Below, piece by piece: positions 34,060 to 43,002 of a stretch of DNA of 48,433 nt; the first letter of the stretch is position 1, and each line of letters begins with the position of its first letter. The position numbers and the translations under genes were made by a program. The stretch is from Gordonia amicalis NBRC 100051 = JCM 11271 (GTDB taxonomy: Bacteria; Actinomycetota; Actinomycetes; Mycobacteriales; Mycobacteriaceae). The DNA is taken from contig NZ_BANS01000048.1 in assembly GCF_000332995.1 (NCBI RefSeq), positions 1 to 48,433 of the forward strand. The letters run 5' to 3'. Below the pieces are notes generated by a model. The model did not search any database. It was not told the origin of the DNA and was given only the letters and a program-made list of their open reading frames with translations.

Positions 34060-35733
34060 TCAGAACGGCGGCGGGTCTGCCTGGTCGGTGAGGCGTTGCT
34101 TCTTGTTGCGGGCACGTTCGGCCCGCCGGCGTGCGTGTTTGTTGGCAAGCCGGTTGGTGGGCGGCGGGGCGTCGTCCCCGGTGATGACCCTGGGTGTGGG
34201 TGGTGCCTGGGGTGGCTGTTCGTAGCGGATGCGTCGCAGGTTGGGGAAGAAGTCCTCGAGGGTTTCGGCGTCACCGGGAATTACCACGCCGTCCGGGGTG
34301 CGGTATTCGGTGACCAGGTGGCCGTCGTCGTCGCGGTACTGGACATCGATCCAGTCGCCGAAGGTTTTGTGCAGATGCCCGAACCGGCATTTGGCGTTGA
34401 GGTTTTCACTGGAGGTGTCCCCGCCTTGGGTGGGGTTGGTGTGGTCGTACTCGGTGACGTGGTCGAGGTCGCTGTCGAATGACGAACCCGCGCAGCCGGG
34501 TTCGGTGCAATAGCCGTCGCGCACGCGCACGAAGTCGGCGCACGCGGTGGTGGGCCGGTACGGATCGGCGGATTGCGCACCGGGATAGACAACGACTACA
34601 CCCGACGAAGCCGCCTCCGGCGAATCGGCCGAGTTCGACTCCGTCGACTCACCAGTCGCACCGGCGTCGGGTCGCGAACGCTCGGCCTGACGCGACTGTG
34701 CGTCGCCCTCGTCTTCACCGGCCGACGAGTCCGACTCTGCGGCAACACGTATGGGTGCCGTGCGGACAGGGGTGATGGGTTTGATGATCGCGTCGGGCCG
34801 GGCGGCGAGGTCGCGAATGTGTTCATCGGAGATGACGCCGTGACCGTCGACCCAGGCGATACCGGGCGCACCGTCGAGGGTGGCGGGGTCGGTGACGGCG
34901 TGGATCACGATCTCGGTACTCACCGACCGGACAACCTCAGCCGGGTCGGGGATGTCGGCGTCGCAGTCCTCCCGCTGGCACTGACACTCGAAAGCGGTGC
35001 CGGTCAACAGCGCGAACATGGCATCAGAGTTCCGCTGGTTCCGCGTGCGACCATCATGGGCGCAGACGGTGTCGGCCAACGCTTTCACCGCTTTCTCGGC
35101 GATGCGCACGTTTTCGGCGGCCATGACGCCGGTGATCTCGCCGGTGCCGTCGGCGAAGTTCTCCGTCCACATGCCGCGTTTGTCCAAGGCTTCGCGGCGG
35201 CGTTCCCGGACCGCGTCGGGGTCGTGACGGAAGACCAGGCGATCAACCATGTCGCGCAGTCGCACTGTGGTCCACGCGCCCGTGCGGCTGCGCAGGATGC
35301 GTTCGATCTCGGTGTCGAGGTCGGCCATGATCGTGTCGTCGGAGATCAGGTCGGTGCGGGAGACGACGGTCTGGATCAACTGGCGTGAGAGGATGCCGTC
35401 GCGCAGGGTGGTCAACACCTTCGGCAGCCGCTCGCGCAGCGCGAGTGCTTCGCCGACCCACCGATCAGCCTGGTAGCGCGTGATGGCGTCTTCGCGGCAC
35501 ACCCGGGTCACCATCTCGGTGTAACGGTCGATGAAAAACCCACCAGTGCCGTTGACGACGAGCTGGTCGTAGACGATGGCGATCGACTGGTAGCGACACC
35601 AGGCCAGGTAGGCCTCGCCGTGGCGGACCGACCGTATCCGTTCCATATGGGTTGCGGTGTCGGACGATTCGGGGTGGGCAGGATCGACCCCGGCGAAGAA
35701 CTCGCCCGGTAGATCGGTCCACCTGTTCGACAC
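34060..35733 (-). CDS. DUF222 / HNH endonuclease domain protein (13E12 family)
   Basis: Protein of the DUF222-HNH family, which is multicopy in many actinobacteria (the M. tuberculosis 13E12 repeat family); biological role unsettled. The DUF222 part fills about the first 330 residues. The HNH part lies near residues 420-490: ADFVRVRDGYCTEPGCAG, then SDLDHVTEYDH with the central His, then NLNAKCRFGHLHKTFGDW. An acidic, Ser/Ala-rich linker separates the two. The C-terminus is basic (KHARRRAERARNKKQR). The start is uncertain: GTG 35733 with GGGGG about 4 nt upstream is preferred, and TTG 35760 is the furthest possible start. About 557 residues from the GTG. It may act on nucleic acid, and such genes often sit in accessory regions. 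Confidence 0.85.
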   Translation of the reverse strand: MSNRWTDLPGEFFAGVDPAHPESSDTATHMERIRSVRHGEAYLAWCRYQSIAIVYDQLVVNGTGGFFIDRYTEMVTRVCREDAITRYQADRWVGEALALRERLPKVLTTLRDGILSRQLIQTVVSRTDLISDDTIMADLDTEIERILRSRTGAWTTVRLRDMVDRLVFRHDPDAVRERRREALDKRGMWTENFADGTGEITGVMAAENVRIAEKAVKALADTVCAHDGRTRNQRNSDAMFALLTGTAFECQCQREDCDADIPDPAEVVRSVSTEIVIHAVTDPATLDGAPGIAWVDGHGVISDEHIRDLAARPDAIIKPITPVRTAPIRVAAESDSSAGEDEGDAQSRQAERSRPDAGATGESTESNSADSPEAASSGVVVVYPGAQSADPYRPTTACADFVRVRDGYCTEPGCAGSSFDSDLDHVTEYDHTNPTQGGDTSSENLNAKCRFGHLHKTFGDWIDVQYRDDDGHLVTEYRTPDGVVIPGDAETLEDFFPNLRRIRYEQPPQAPPTPRVITGDDAPPPTNRLANKHARRRAERARNKKQRLTDQADPPPF

Positions 35734-35890
35734 GCTGCCCCCACAACGTCTACAGCCCAACCTGGATGGCTGAATCTGTTACCAACCAAGGTAGAACACC
35801 CCACCGACAAGAACAGATGTCCATCCACAGACGGCGTGACCACGGGGTTGTGCAGCAATCGGTTACGCCTGACTGACGTCGCGTGCGACC

Positions 35891-38479
35891 TCAGTCCGAC
35901 GTGCGCTCCAGGACCTGATCGATCGCCCGCGCGGTGGCGGCGACGTGCGGTGGGCGGATCACCGAGATGTGGTCGCCGTCGACGTCGACGAACTCGACCC
36001 GGCCCGAGGTGAAATGGCCCCACAATGCCGGATCGTCGGTGTTGGTGCGGGCCCGGATGACCGTGATCGGACCGGAGTAGGGGCTCGGTCGGTGCCGTCG
36101 GATCATCTCGGTGCCGAGCCGGAAGAAGACCACCCACTGCACGGACGTGGACAACGGCACGAGTCCGGCGGTGAGCACCAGCACCTTGAGGGCGATCTGC
36201 TGCAGCGCGTGCTGCAGAGGTGAGCCGCCGGGCTTGCTGTCCTCATCGCTACCGGTCCGGTCGGGCAGGGTCTCCTTCGCGGCGGTGAGTGAGCGCAGCG
36301 AGCTGCGGATCCGCTGGATCAGGTTCGGGCGTTCGCCGGAGAGTCGCTGCGCCAGAGCGGGATCGATCACGGAGTCGAGCACCGCCACGGTGTGGCAGGT
36401 CTCGCCCGCCTTGGTGAGGCGTGCAGCCACCTCGACGGCGATGAATCCGCCCAGCGAGTATCCGCCGACCTGGTATGGGCCGCGCGGTTGCACCGAGCGG
36501 ATGTCGGTGATCGCGCGGCGTGCAGCAGCACGGACGGAATGGTCTGCACGGCCCCGCTTCTCGACGCCCCGGGACTGGATGCCGTAGACGGGACGGTCGC
36601 CGGAGAGTGCCCGGACGATGGGCGTCAGGCTCGTCGCGAGACTGCCGGCGCCGGCCATGAGGAAGATCGGGTCGCCGGTGCCCTTCCGCAACGGGATCAG
36701 AGTGGCGCCCGAGGCGTTCTTCGACCGCTCCTTCGCCGCGGCCTCGATCCGGGCGGCGAACCGAGCGATCGTCGGCGCCTCGGCGAGCATCGCGGTGTTC
36801 ACGTCCAACTGGAGATGGTGTCCCACCTCGGCGAGCATCTTCGCGGCGGCGAGCGAGTCGCCACCGAGTTCGACGAAATCCTCGTTGCGTCCGATGCTCT
36901 CGAGTCCCAGGATGTCGCACCAGACTTGGTGCAACGCAAACTCGGTCAGCCCTCGAGGGGGTTCCGGAGCCGGCCGCGGCGGCGGTGGTGGTAGCTCCGC
37001 GCGGACGACCTTGCCGCGCTCGTTGCGCGGGAGTTCGGACAGCACGATGATGTCCTGTGGGATCATCCACGGCGTCAACGACTTCCCGAGCTCAAGTCGG
37101 ATCTCGGCCGGCGATGGCGACCATTTCGCCGGATCGACCGCGACATGTGCGGTCAGGCGTCCCTCGTTCCGGTTCGCGGTGACCACCGCATCGACCGTCC
37201 AGGGCAGGGCGAGGAGTGCGGCCTCCACTTCCAGCGGCTCGACGAGGTAGCCGCGGACCTTGACGGCGTCGTCATCTCGTCCGAGCAGCGAGAGCTCGCC
37301 GTTCTCGTCGAGGCGGCCCAGGTCGCCGGTGCGGTAGCGCGTCCGACCATCGGGCAGCGAGGTGAATCGCCGGGCCGTCAGTTCCGGATTCGCGTGGTAG
37401 CCGGAAGCGATGTGCGCGGACTCGACGACGACCTCTCCGGTGACGCCTGTGGGCACGTCTGCGTCGTGCTCGTCGACGATGCGGACGCGTTTGTCCGACG
37501 CGGGACTGCCGACCGGTATGGCGCCGGCCTCGACGTCCCGCTCGGGCGGGAAGAGGTTGAAGGCGAGGTTTCCGACCTCCGACGCCCCTGCCCAGCAACA
37601 GAACTCGCCGCGTGGGAGGATCGTCCGGCGTGCGCGCAGGACGTCGTCCCCGTGAGCGGGTTCCCCGCAGGTGGACAACAGGCGTAGTGATCCGATGGCG
37701 TCGTCGGCGGAGAGTTCGCCCAGCCATGAGCGCAGAAGTGACGGCGTGCAGTGTGCGGTCGTCGCGCCCGTCGCGGACAGCCAGTCCCGCAACCCGGTGG
37801 TGGTGCGGCGGCGCACATCCCAGAGCAGCATGGTCGCGCCGTTCAGCAGGCTCATCGTGAGCGCGTCCAACCCGCCGCCGAAGCTCAGCGGGAGCAGGAC
37901 CGCAGCCCGATCGTCGGGGCCCAGACGCAAGAACCGACGTCCGTCACGCGCATGGTTCACCGGCATCCGTTGGGGCAGCACCACAACCTTGGGGGCGCCG
38001 GTGGAGCCGGAGGTGAACAGCAGCACCGCCGGGTCGTCGGGTCCCGGCTCGACGACCGTCCGCCCGCGGGCCTCGTCCCCAGTGGGAGCCGGTGCGGTCG
38101 ACGGTGTCGGCGGGTTGACCCCGGACAGTCGCAGGATGTTCGCGCGCCGATCTTCGGGCAGGAACGGATCGAGCAGGACGAGACGTCGTCCCGAGCACCA
38201 GACCGCCAGCATAGAGATCACCGAGTCGATGTCGGACTCGATCTCGACGGGGACGGCCTCGCCAGGCTCGGTGCTCGCGACGATCCGGTCGGCGAGCAGC
38301 TCCACGCGGGACGCCGCCTCGGCGAAGGTGATCGACGCCTCTGGTGTGCGGACTGCGACGGCGTCGCCACGGCTCGCGGCGACGGCTCGCCATCGGGCGG
38401 CGACGGTGCTCGACTCGGGGGGTTCCGATGATCCGGGTGTGGGAGACGGACTGGAATCCAGGTGCTTGTCGCCGTTCAT
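35891..38479 (-). CDS. Stand-alone A-PCP-TE nonribosomal-peptide-synthetase-like enzyme
   Basis: A single-module enzyme of 862 residues with an adenylation domain (about 25-500), a peptidyl carrier (about 510-585) and a type I thioesterase (about 600-862), with no condensation domain. Motifs: TSGSTGAPK 156-164, GASEVGN 298-304, YRTGDLGRL 382-390, GRDDDAVKVRGYLVEP from 400, Lys490 in PRNERGKVV, carrier Ser542 in LGGDSL, thioesterase Ser675 in GYSLGG, and a late GDHISVIRPPH with the probable catalytic His. The A4 region reads LSFGGGLDA, so the Asp that normally binds the substrate amino group is not in its usual FD place. An unusual substrate such as a keto, hydroxy or aryl acid is possible. 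ATG 38479 is chosen because the added upstream residues are not family-like. A DtxR/IdeR-like box is 34 nt upstream. Product unknown. Confidence 0.85.
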   Translation of the reverse strand: MNGDKHLDSSPSPTPGSSEPPESSTVAARWRAVAASRGDAVAVRTPEASITFAEAASRVELLADRIVASTEPGEAVPVEIESDIDSVISMLAVWCSGRRLVLLDPFLPEDRRANILRLSGVNPPTPSTAPAPTGDEARGRTVVEPGPDDPAVLLFTSGSTGAPKVVVLPQRMPVNHARDGRRFLRLGPDDRAAVLLPLSFGGGLDALTMSLLNGATMLLWDVRRRTTTGLRDWLSATGATTAHCTPSLLRSWLGELSADDAIGSLRLLSTCGEPAHGDDVLRARRTILPRGEFCCWAGASEVGNLAFNLFPPERDVEAGAIPVGSPASDKRVRIVDEHDADVPTGVTGEVVVESAHIASGYHANPELTARRFTSLPDGRTRYRTGDLGRLDENGELSLLGRDDDAVKVRGYLVEPLEVEAALLALPWTVDAVVTANRNEGRLTAHVAVDPAKWSPSPAEIRLELGKSLTPWMIPQDIIVLSELPRNERGKVVRAELPPPPPRPAPEPPRGLTEFALHQVWCDILGLESIGRNEDFVELGGDSLAAAKMLAEVGHHLQLDVNTAMLAEAPTIARFAARIEAAAKERSKNASGATLIPLRKGTGDPIFLMAGAGSLATSLTPIVRALSGDRPVYGIQSRGVEKRGRADHSVRAAARRAITDIRSVQPRGPYQVGGYSLGGFIAVEVAARLTKAGETCHTVAVLDSVIDPALAQRLSGERPNLIQRIRSSLRSLTAAKETLPDRTGSDEDSKPGGSPLQHALQQIALKVLVLTAGLVPLSTSVQWVVFFRLGTEMIRRHRPSPYSGPITVIRARTNTDDPALWGHFTSGRVEFVDVDGDHISVIRPPHVAATARAIDQVLERTSD

Positions 38480-38512
38480 GTCCTCGAACTTTCCCCCGTG
38501 CTCGCCGCTTTG

Positions 38513-38531
38513 TGAGGTAAACCTACCCTTT
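38513..38531. promoter_or_regulatory. Candidate DtxR/IdeR-type iron box
   Basis: TGAGGTAAACCTACCCTTT matches 12 of 19 positions of the consensus TTAGGTTAGGCTAACCTAA, including AGGT at the left and CTA.CCT at the right. It lies 34 bp before the A-PCP-TE start and about 130 bp before the divergent nitroreductase start. Confidence 0.4.
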
Positions 38532-38662
38532 GTTCGGGCAGGCGGCACGGTCACCCCGGGAGAACGTGGCAGGGCTAACAGTCGCGAGGCCATGGCTCAG
38601 TAGGGTGGAGACGGCCGCCCGTCGGATGCCGGATGGGGCCGGGGCTCGATGAGAGGTTGACG

Positions 38663-39343
38663 ATGCAGTTCGACGAAGTGATTCTGGGACGCCGCAGCAT
38701 TCGCGGTTTCACACCGGATCCCGTGCCCCGAGAACTGATCGAGGAAGTTCTCGCGCTGGCCATGCGGGCCCCGTCCTCGATGAACACCCAGCCCTGGAAC
38801 TTCCATGTGATCACGGGCGAACCGCTGGATCGCATCCGTGCGGGAAACACCGAACGCAACCTGGCCGGTGTGCCGCACTCTCGCGAGTTCCGGACCGGGG
38901 CGGAACGGTTCACCGGCGTACATCGCGATCGTCAGGTCGGCGTGGCGAAGCAACTGTTCGCCGCGATGGGCATCGCCCGCGACGACACGGAGATGCGGCA
39001 GGACTGGGTCCTGCGAGGATTCCGTCAGTTCGATGCGCCGGTCGGCGTGATCGTGACCTACGACCGCATCCTGGACGGCAGCGACGACACGCCCTTCGAC
39101 TGCGGAGCGGTTTCCACCGCGTTGGTCAATGCCGCCTGGTCCCGCGGTCTGGGTGCGGTGATCAACAGTCAGGGCATCATGCAGTCGCCCGTCGTGCGAG
39201 AGCACGCGGGAATCCCGGACGACCAGGTCATCATGAAGAGCATCGCGCTGGGCTGGCCGGATGAGACCTTCCCCGCCACTGCAGTGGTCTCCGAGCGCAA
39301 GTCGGTCGAGGAAGCCGCAAGGTTCGTGGGTTTCGCGGAATAG
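38663..39343 (+). CDS. Nitroreductase-family FMN oxidoreductase
   Basis: Predicted 226-residue FMN-dependent NAD(P)H oxidoreductase. Family features are FDEVILGRRSIRGFTPDPVP at the N-terminus, LALAMRAPSSMNTQPWNFHV for FMN binding, and SRGLGAVINSQGIM and KSIALGWPDE in the C-terminal half. ATG 38663 follows GAGAGG at 38650-38655 with a good spacer. The upstream ATG 38633 has no such site. It is divergent from the A-PCP-TE gene, so the two may be co-controlled and could act in one pathway. Its substrate is unknown. Confidence 0.92.
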   Translation: MQFDEVILGRRSIRGFTPDPVPRELIEEVLALAMRAPSSMNTQPWNFHVITGEPLDRIRAGNTERNLAGVPHSREFRTGAERFTGVHRDRQVGVAKQLFAAMGIARDDTEMRQDWVLRGFRQFDAPVGVIVTYDRILDGSDDTPFDCGAVSTALVNAAWSRGLGAVINSQGIMQSPVVREHAGIPDDQVIMKSIALGWPDETFPATAVVSERKSVEEAARFVGFAE

Positions 39344-39369
39344 CTCAGAGCGCGAGCGCCGGCGGCGAT

Positions 39370-40134
39370 TCAGAGCGCGAGCGCTCGGCGGGCGGCGTCG
39401 GCGACCCTGCCGCGATACAGCGGACCGTGACCTGCGAGTAGCAGGTCGGCCTCGAGGCCGGTGAATCGCTCGACACTGCGACGAGCGGTGGGCTCGTCGT
39501 GCTGGAACGGCGACGGAATGCACTGTGGCCCAGCGATCGCCGACACCTCATGACCGCTGACCAGTGCGTCGCCGGAGACCAGCGCCCGCCCGTCGCCGAC
39601 CAGATAGGCGCTGTGGCCGTCGGTGTGTCCGGGACTCGCCACCGGCACCGGCGAACCCGGCAGATCGAGCGGCTCCGGGAACGGTGCTGCCGCCGACAAT
39701 CCCGACCTGCTCAACACCCCGAGGGGCAGGGTCTTCGCCAGCCACGTCCACAAACCTGGACGGACGGCGAGCGGTGCGAGGTCCAGCGGAGTGGCCTGCT
39801 GGAGGTGATGGCGCAGTGCGTGATCGACCTCGACGGGATCCATGAACACGTCGAAGCCGTACCGCGAGTGCAACTTCGCCAGCCCGCCGAGGTGGTCGAC
39901 GTGCGCATGTGTCAGCAGTGCGCCGCGGATGTCCTCCGGACGCCGGCCGATCTGCTCGATCGACTCGACGACCTGACCGGCCTGCCCGGGGTAACCGCCG
40001 TCGATGAGGGTGAGCTCACCATCCTGTTCCAGCAGTACCCAGTTCACGACATCGGTGTGGACGAAATGCGTTGTCGACGAGTCACCCTCGATCCGCGTGA
40101 TCTCCATCGGCCGGGTGCGCAAGGGTCGACGCAT
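39370..40134 (-). CDS. Metallo-beta-lactamase-fold hydrolase
   Basis: A 254-residue MBL-fold protein, probably a dinuclear zinc or iron hydrolase. Metal ligands: THAHVDHLGG (His76, His78, Asp80, His81), a His in SPGHTDGHSAYL, an Asp in VSGDALVSG, and a late His in LLAGHGPLY. The set matches glyoxalase II-like and related esterases, but the substrate is not evident. ATG 40134 is preferred over ATG 40107 because GGAAG lies 6 nt before it. The aftA stop is only 3 nt upstream, so it is translated from the dprE1-dprE2-aftA transcript. That linkage suggests an envelope-related or housekeeping side role, which is inference. It ends 26 bp from the convergent nitroreductase stop. Confidence 0.92.
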   Translation of the reverse strand: MRRPLRTRPMEITRIEGDSSTTHFVHTDVVNWVLLEQDGELTLIDGGYPGQAGQVVESIEQIGRRPEDIRGALLTHAHVDHLGGLAKLHSRYGFDVFMDPVEVDHALRHHLQQATPLDLAPLAVRPGLWTWLAKTLPLGVLSRSGLSAAAPFPEPLDLPGSPVPVASPGHTDGHSAYLVGDGRALVSGDALVSGHEVSAIAGPQCIPSPFQHDEPTARRSVERFTGLEADLLLAGHGPLYRGRVADAARRALAL

Positions 40135-40137
40135 CGG

Positions 40138-42141
40138 TCACTTCCGGACGACGAGGACGAACGGACCGATCTCGGTGACCTCGAACCTCGGGTCGTCGAA
40201 GACCGTGGGGTCGAAGGTGACGGTGTAGCGCTTCACGTTCGGATCGTTCGGGTAGACGTCCTCGGCGAGCCGCAGCGTGTATCCGTCGGCGCTGTACCGG
40301 AACAGGAAGACGTCGGGGGCCTTCCACGGCGACTCGTCGAGGTGCCGGACCAGCTGATCGGCGTCCTCCGACTTCGCCCACCGCGCGATGGCCGCGGCGC
40401 GCTTGTCGAACTCGGCCAGCGGATTCGCGTAGTGCGAGGTCAGTCCCTGGAAACCCCAGTACGGGTAGATCGAGAGGAATCCGTAATCGGCGGTGAGGAC
40501 GATGTTCTCGGTCTGTGGTCGGCCGGTCTGTGCGGCGATGCGCTTGTCGATCTCGGCGAAATACGATTCGGCGCCGGCCGGACGTGCATCCGCACGCTCT
40601 CCGTATCCGTCGGTGTCGGTGTACGCGGTGGTGATCTCCGTGCCGAGATGGCCCGGAATGCTCTGTGCCGCTGCGATCGCGGCGAGTACGGCCACCGCAC
40701 CCACGACCACGCGTACGTCACCGAACCTGCGCACGGCCCAGTGGGCGATGTCGACGACACCGAAGACGCCCGCAGCGGCCAGCGCGCACACCAGGATCGG
40801 TTCGAGCCGGAAGGACAGCAGCGTGGTGCCCATCGCGGTCAACAGCATCGACAACAGACAGAAGAGGTACACCGTGACGACGGTTGCGCCCATCGCCACC
40901 GCGACGGTGCGGGTCCGGAAGCGCAGCAGGATCCACAGGAGGCCGATCAGCGTGATCGCGCCGACGAGATTGACCCCGAACATCGGCAGGGGGAACACCG
41001 AACCGCGCTCGGGAAGGTAGTGCTCGGCGGTGCCGCCGCTGGCCGGGGCGCTGGACAGGCGCTTCAGCAGATACGGCGCCCACACCAGTAGCGCGATGAG
41101 CCCGGCGATCACCCCGACCGACACGAGACGACCGATGACGGCGACCACGATCTCGCGCCGGTGTGCCCTGACCGTCGCGGCCGGCGTCGACTTGTTGGTC
41201 GCCGCCAGCCAGCCCTGGACGAGGAAGTAGCAGGCCAGCACGACCGCGGTCAGCGCGAACAACCCGGTGTAGAGGGTGTAGGTCGCAGCCGACACCCCGA
41301 GGAACACACCCGCGGCGACCACCGCGGGCCAACTCGTCGCGCCCCGCAACGGCCCGGCCGGTCCGTCGGCCGCACGCGTGCGGCCCCGCAGTGCGTAGGT
41401 GAGGACGATCATCATCGGCACACCGACGATCACGAGGATCGCGGCGTACGGTTCCGGCGAGGCGTACAGCAGCGCCATGGTGGTCACCGCGAGTCCCAGT
41501 GCCACACCACGATCCGCGCCGAACATCCGGTTGAACAGGATGACGCCGACTGCGGCCGCCACCGCCATCGAGACGATGGCCCAGGGCTTGTAGGCCTCCC
41601 ACCCGGGCTGGCCGAGCAGATTCGCGAACCGACCGCCCCACCAGAACCAGCCGGCCGGGTAGTACGGCGGCAGATCCGGGTAGGTCATGTCCGCAAGCCG
41701 AAGACTCGACGTCATCCGCGTCAGGTACTCGGTGCGGAACTCCTGGTCGACCGACAGGCCGAACAGGTAGAGACGCGTTGCCCCCAAGGGCATTCCGATG
41801 GTGACCGTCACGAACGCCGACATCGCCGCCGCCGACAGGACCGGGATGAACACCCGGCCCTTGCCGTAGCGGTACAGCAGCGCGACGACCACCAGCACCG
41901 CGATCGCGAGGACCTGACCGGCGGTCGTGAGCGACCTGGTCACGTTCGACGAGTTGAAGGCCGGCCAGTTGACGGTGTCGATCGCCTCGAGACCGACGAG
42001 CGACACCACCGCACCGACCACCACCGCCGTCAGCAGCGCCAGAGCCATTCGGCCCAGGCGTGATGCCGTGGTCGGGTCTGAGCCTGCTCCCTGAGGCGCG
42101 GTGGTGGGGTCCGGCCGGTCAGTGCTTACGGAAGTCGTCAT
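40138..42141 (-). CDS. aftA: AftA, galactan 5-O-arabinofuranosyltransferase
   Basis: Membrane GT-C enzyme of 667 residues that transfers the first arabinofuranose from decaprenyl-phosphoryl-arabinose to the galactan chain, priming arabinan synthesis by the Emb proteins. Recognisable AftA segments are LFGLSVDQEFRTEYLTRM, ADMTYPDLPPYYPAGWFWWG and LGQPGWEAYKPWAI in the first half, and a C-terminal extracytoplasmic domain (YFAEIDKRIAAQTGRP, ILTADYGFLSIYPYWGFQG-like region). About eleven hydrophobic segments lie between residues 30 and 480. The start ATG 42141 is 30 nt after the dprE2 stop. The gene order dprE1-dprE2-aftA is as in mycobacteria, but embC does not follow directly. Confidence 0.95.
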   Translation of the reverse strand: MTTSVSTDRPDPTTAPQGAGSDPTTASRLGRMALALLTAVVVGAVVSLVGLEAIDTVNWPAFNSSNVTRSLTTAGQVLAIAVLVVVALLYRYGKGRVFIPVLSAAAMSAFVTVTIGMPLGATRLYLFGLSVDQEFRTEYLTRMTSSLRLADMTYPDLPPYYPAGWFWWGGRFANLLGQPGWEAYKPWAIVSMAVAAAVGVILFNRMFGADRGVALGLAVTTMALLYASPEPYAAILVIVGVPMMIVLTYALRGRTRAADGPAGPLRGATSWPAVVAAGVFLGVSAATYTLYTGLFALTAVVLACYFLVQGWLAATNKSTPAATVRAHRREIVVAVIGRLVSVGVIAGLIALLVWAPYLLKRLSSAPASGGTAEHYLPERGSVFPLPMFGVNLVGAITLIGLLWILLRFRTRTVAVAMGATVVTVYLFCLLSMLLTAMGTTLLSFRLEPILVCALAAAGVFGVVDIAHWAVRRFGDVRVVVGAVAVLAAIAAAQSIPGHLGTEITTAYTDTDGYGERADARPAGAESYFAEIDKRIAAQTGRPQTENIVLTADYGFLSIYPYWGFQGLTSHYANPLAEFDKRAAAIARWAKSEDADQLVRHLDESPWKAPDVFLFRYSADGYTLRLAEDVYPNDPNVKRYTVTFDPTVFDDPRFEVTEIGPFVLVVRK

Positions 42142-42171
42142 CGCGTCGCAATCAGTCGGCGTCGAGGCGGC

Positions 42172-42933
42172 TCAGATGGGCAGTTTGCGGAAGATCGGGC
42201 GCGGGATGTGGCGCAGGACCATCATGATGTAGCGGAAAGGTCCCGGGACCCAGACGATTTCCTTGCCCTTGGTGGCTGCCGCCACCGCGAGGCGTCCCAC
42301 ATCCTCCTTCTCGACGGTCAGCGGTGCTTCCTTCACATGCGCCGACAGTCGAGTGCGGACCTGTCCCGGACGGATCACGAGGACACGAGGACCGAAGGGG
42401 CGCAACGCCTCACCGAGTCCGAGGTAGAAGCCGTCGAGGCCGGCCTTGGTGGAGCCGTAGACGAAGTTGCTGCGACGGACGCGCTCACCGGCGACCGAGC
42501 TCATCGCGATGATCTGGCCGTGGCCCTGGGCGCGCATCTTCTCGCCGAGCAGAACGCCGACGGAAACTGCTGCGGTGTAGTTGATCTCGGCCTCGGCGAC
42601 CGCGAGTCCGTGATCCTGCCAGGCCTGCTCGTCGTCGCCCTGGATGCCGAACGCGACGATCGCCACGTCGACGTCGCCGTCGGCGAAGGCCTTCTCGATG
42701 ACGTCGCGGTGGGTGTCGGTGGCGCGGGCGTCGAAGTCGATCACGGTGACCTCGGTGGCGCCGGCGTTCTTGGCCTTCTCCACCGCGGCCGCGGCGGTCG
42801 GATCACCCGGCAGGGTGGCGAGGATGACCCGCGCCGGGCCCTTGCTCAGGTACTCGGCGGTGATGGCGAGCCCGATCTCCGAGCTCCCGCCCAGGACCAG
42901 GATGGACTGTGGGACGCCGACGGCGTTCATCAT
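42172..42933 (-). CDS. dprE2: DprE2, decaprenylphosphoryl-2-keto-ribose reductase
   Basis: Short-chain dehydrogenase that reduces the 2'-keto intermediate made by DprE1 to decaprenyl-phosphoryl-arabinose, using NAD(P)H. The 253 residues show the nucleotide-binding loop [14 protein letters not shown], the [10 protein letters not shown] segment, catalytic Ser in [12 protein letters not shown], the YGSTKAG Tyr-x-x-x-Lys motif, and [10 protein letters not shown]. The C-terminus [16 protein letters not shown] is typical of DprE2. ATG 42933 and the adjacent ATG 42930 are equivalent start options. It lies 69 bp after dprE1. Confidence 0.96.
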   Translation of the reverse strand: MMNAVGVPQSILVLGGSSEIGLAITAEYLSKGPARVILATLPGDPTAAAAVEKAKNAGATEVTVIDFDARATDTHRDVIEKAFADGDVDVAIVAFGIQGDDEQAWQDHGLAVAEAEINYTAAVSVGVLLGEKMRAQGHGQIIAMSSVAGERVRRSNFVYGSTKAGLDGFYLGLGEALRPFGPRVLVIRPGQVRTRLSAHVKEAPLTVEKEDVGRLAVAAATKGKEIVWVPGPFRYIMMVLRHIPRPIFRKLPI

Positions 42934-43002
42934 CTTCGGCTTCTCGCTTTCGGTGGTCTGCGGCCGTGCCGCAGGGATGGGGAGGTCGGAACCGGTTGAG
43001 GG

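Noticed and set aside
35761..35890. Search for a gene or regulator between the HNH and A-PCP-TE genes
   Set aside because: No open frame with a start signal and no clear hairpin were found.
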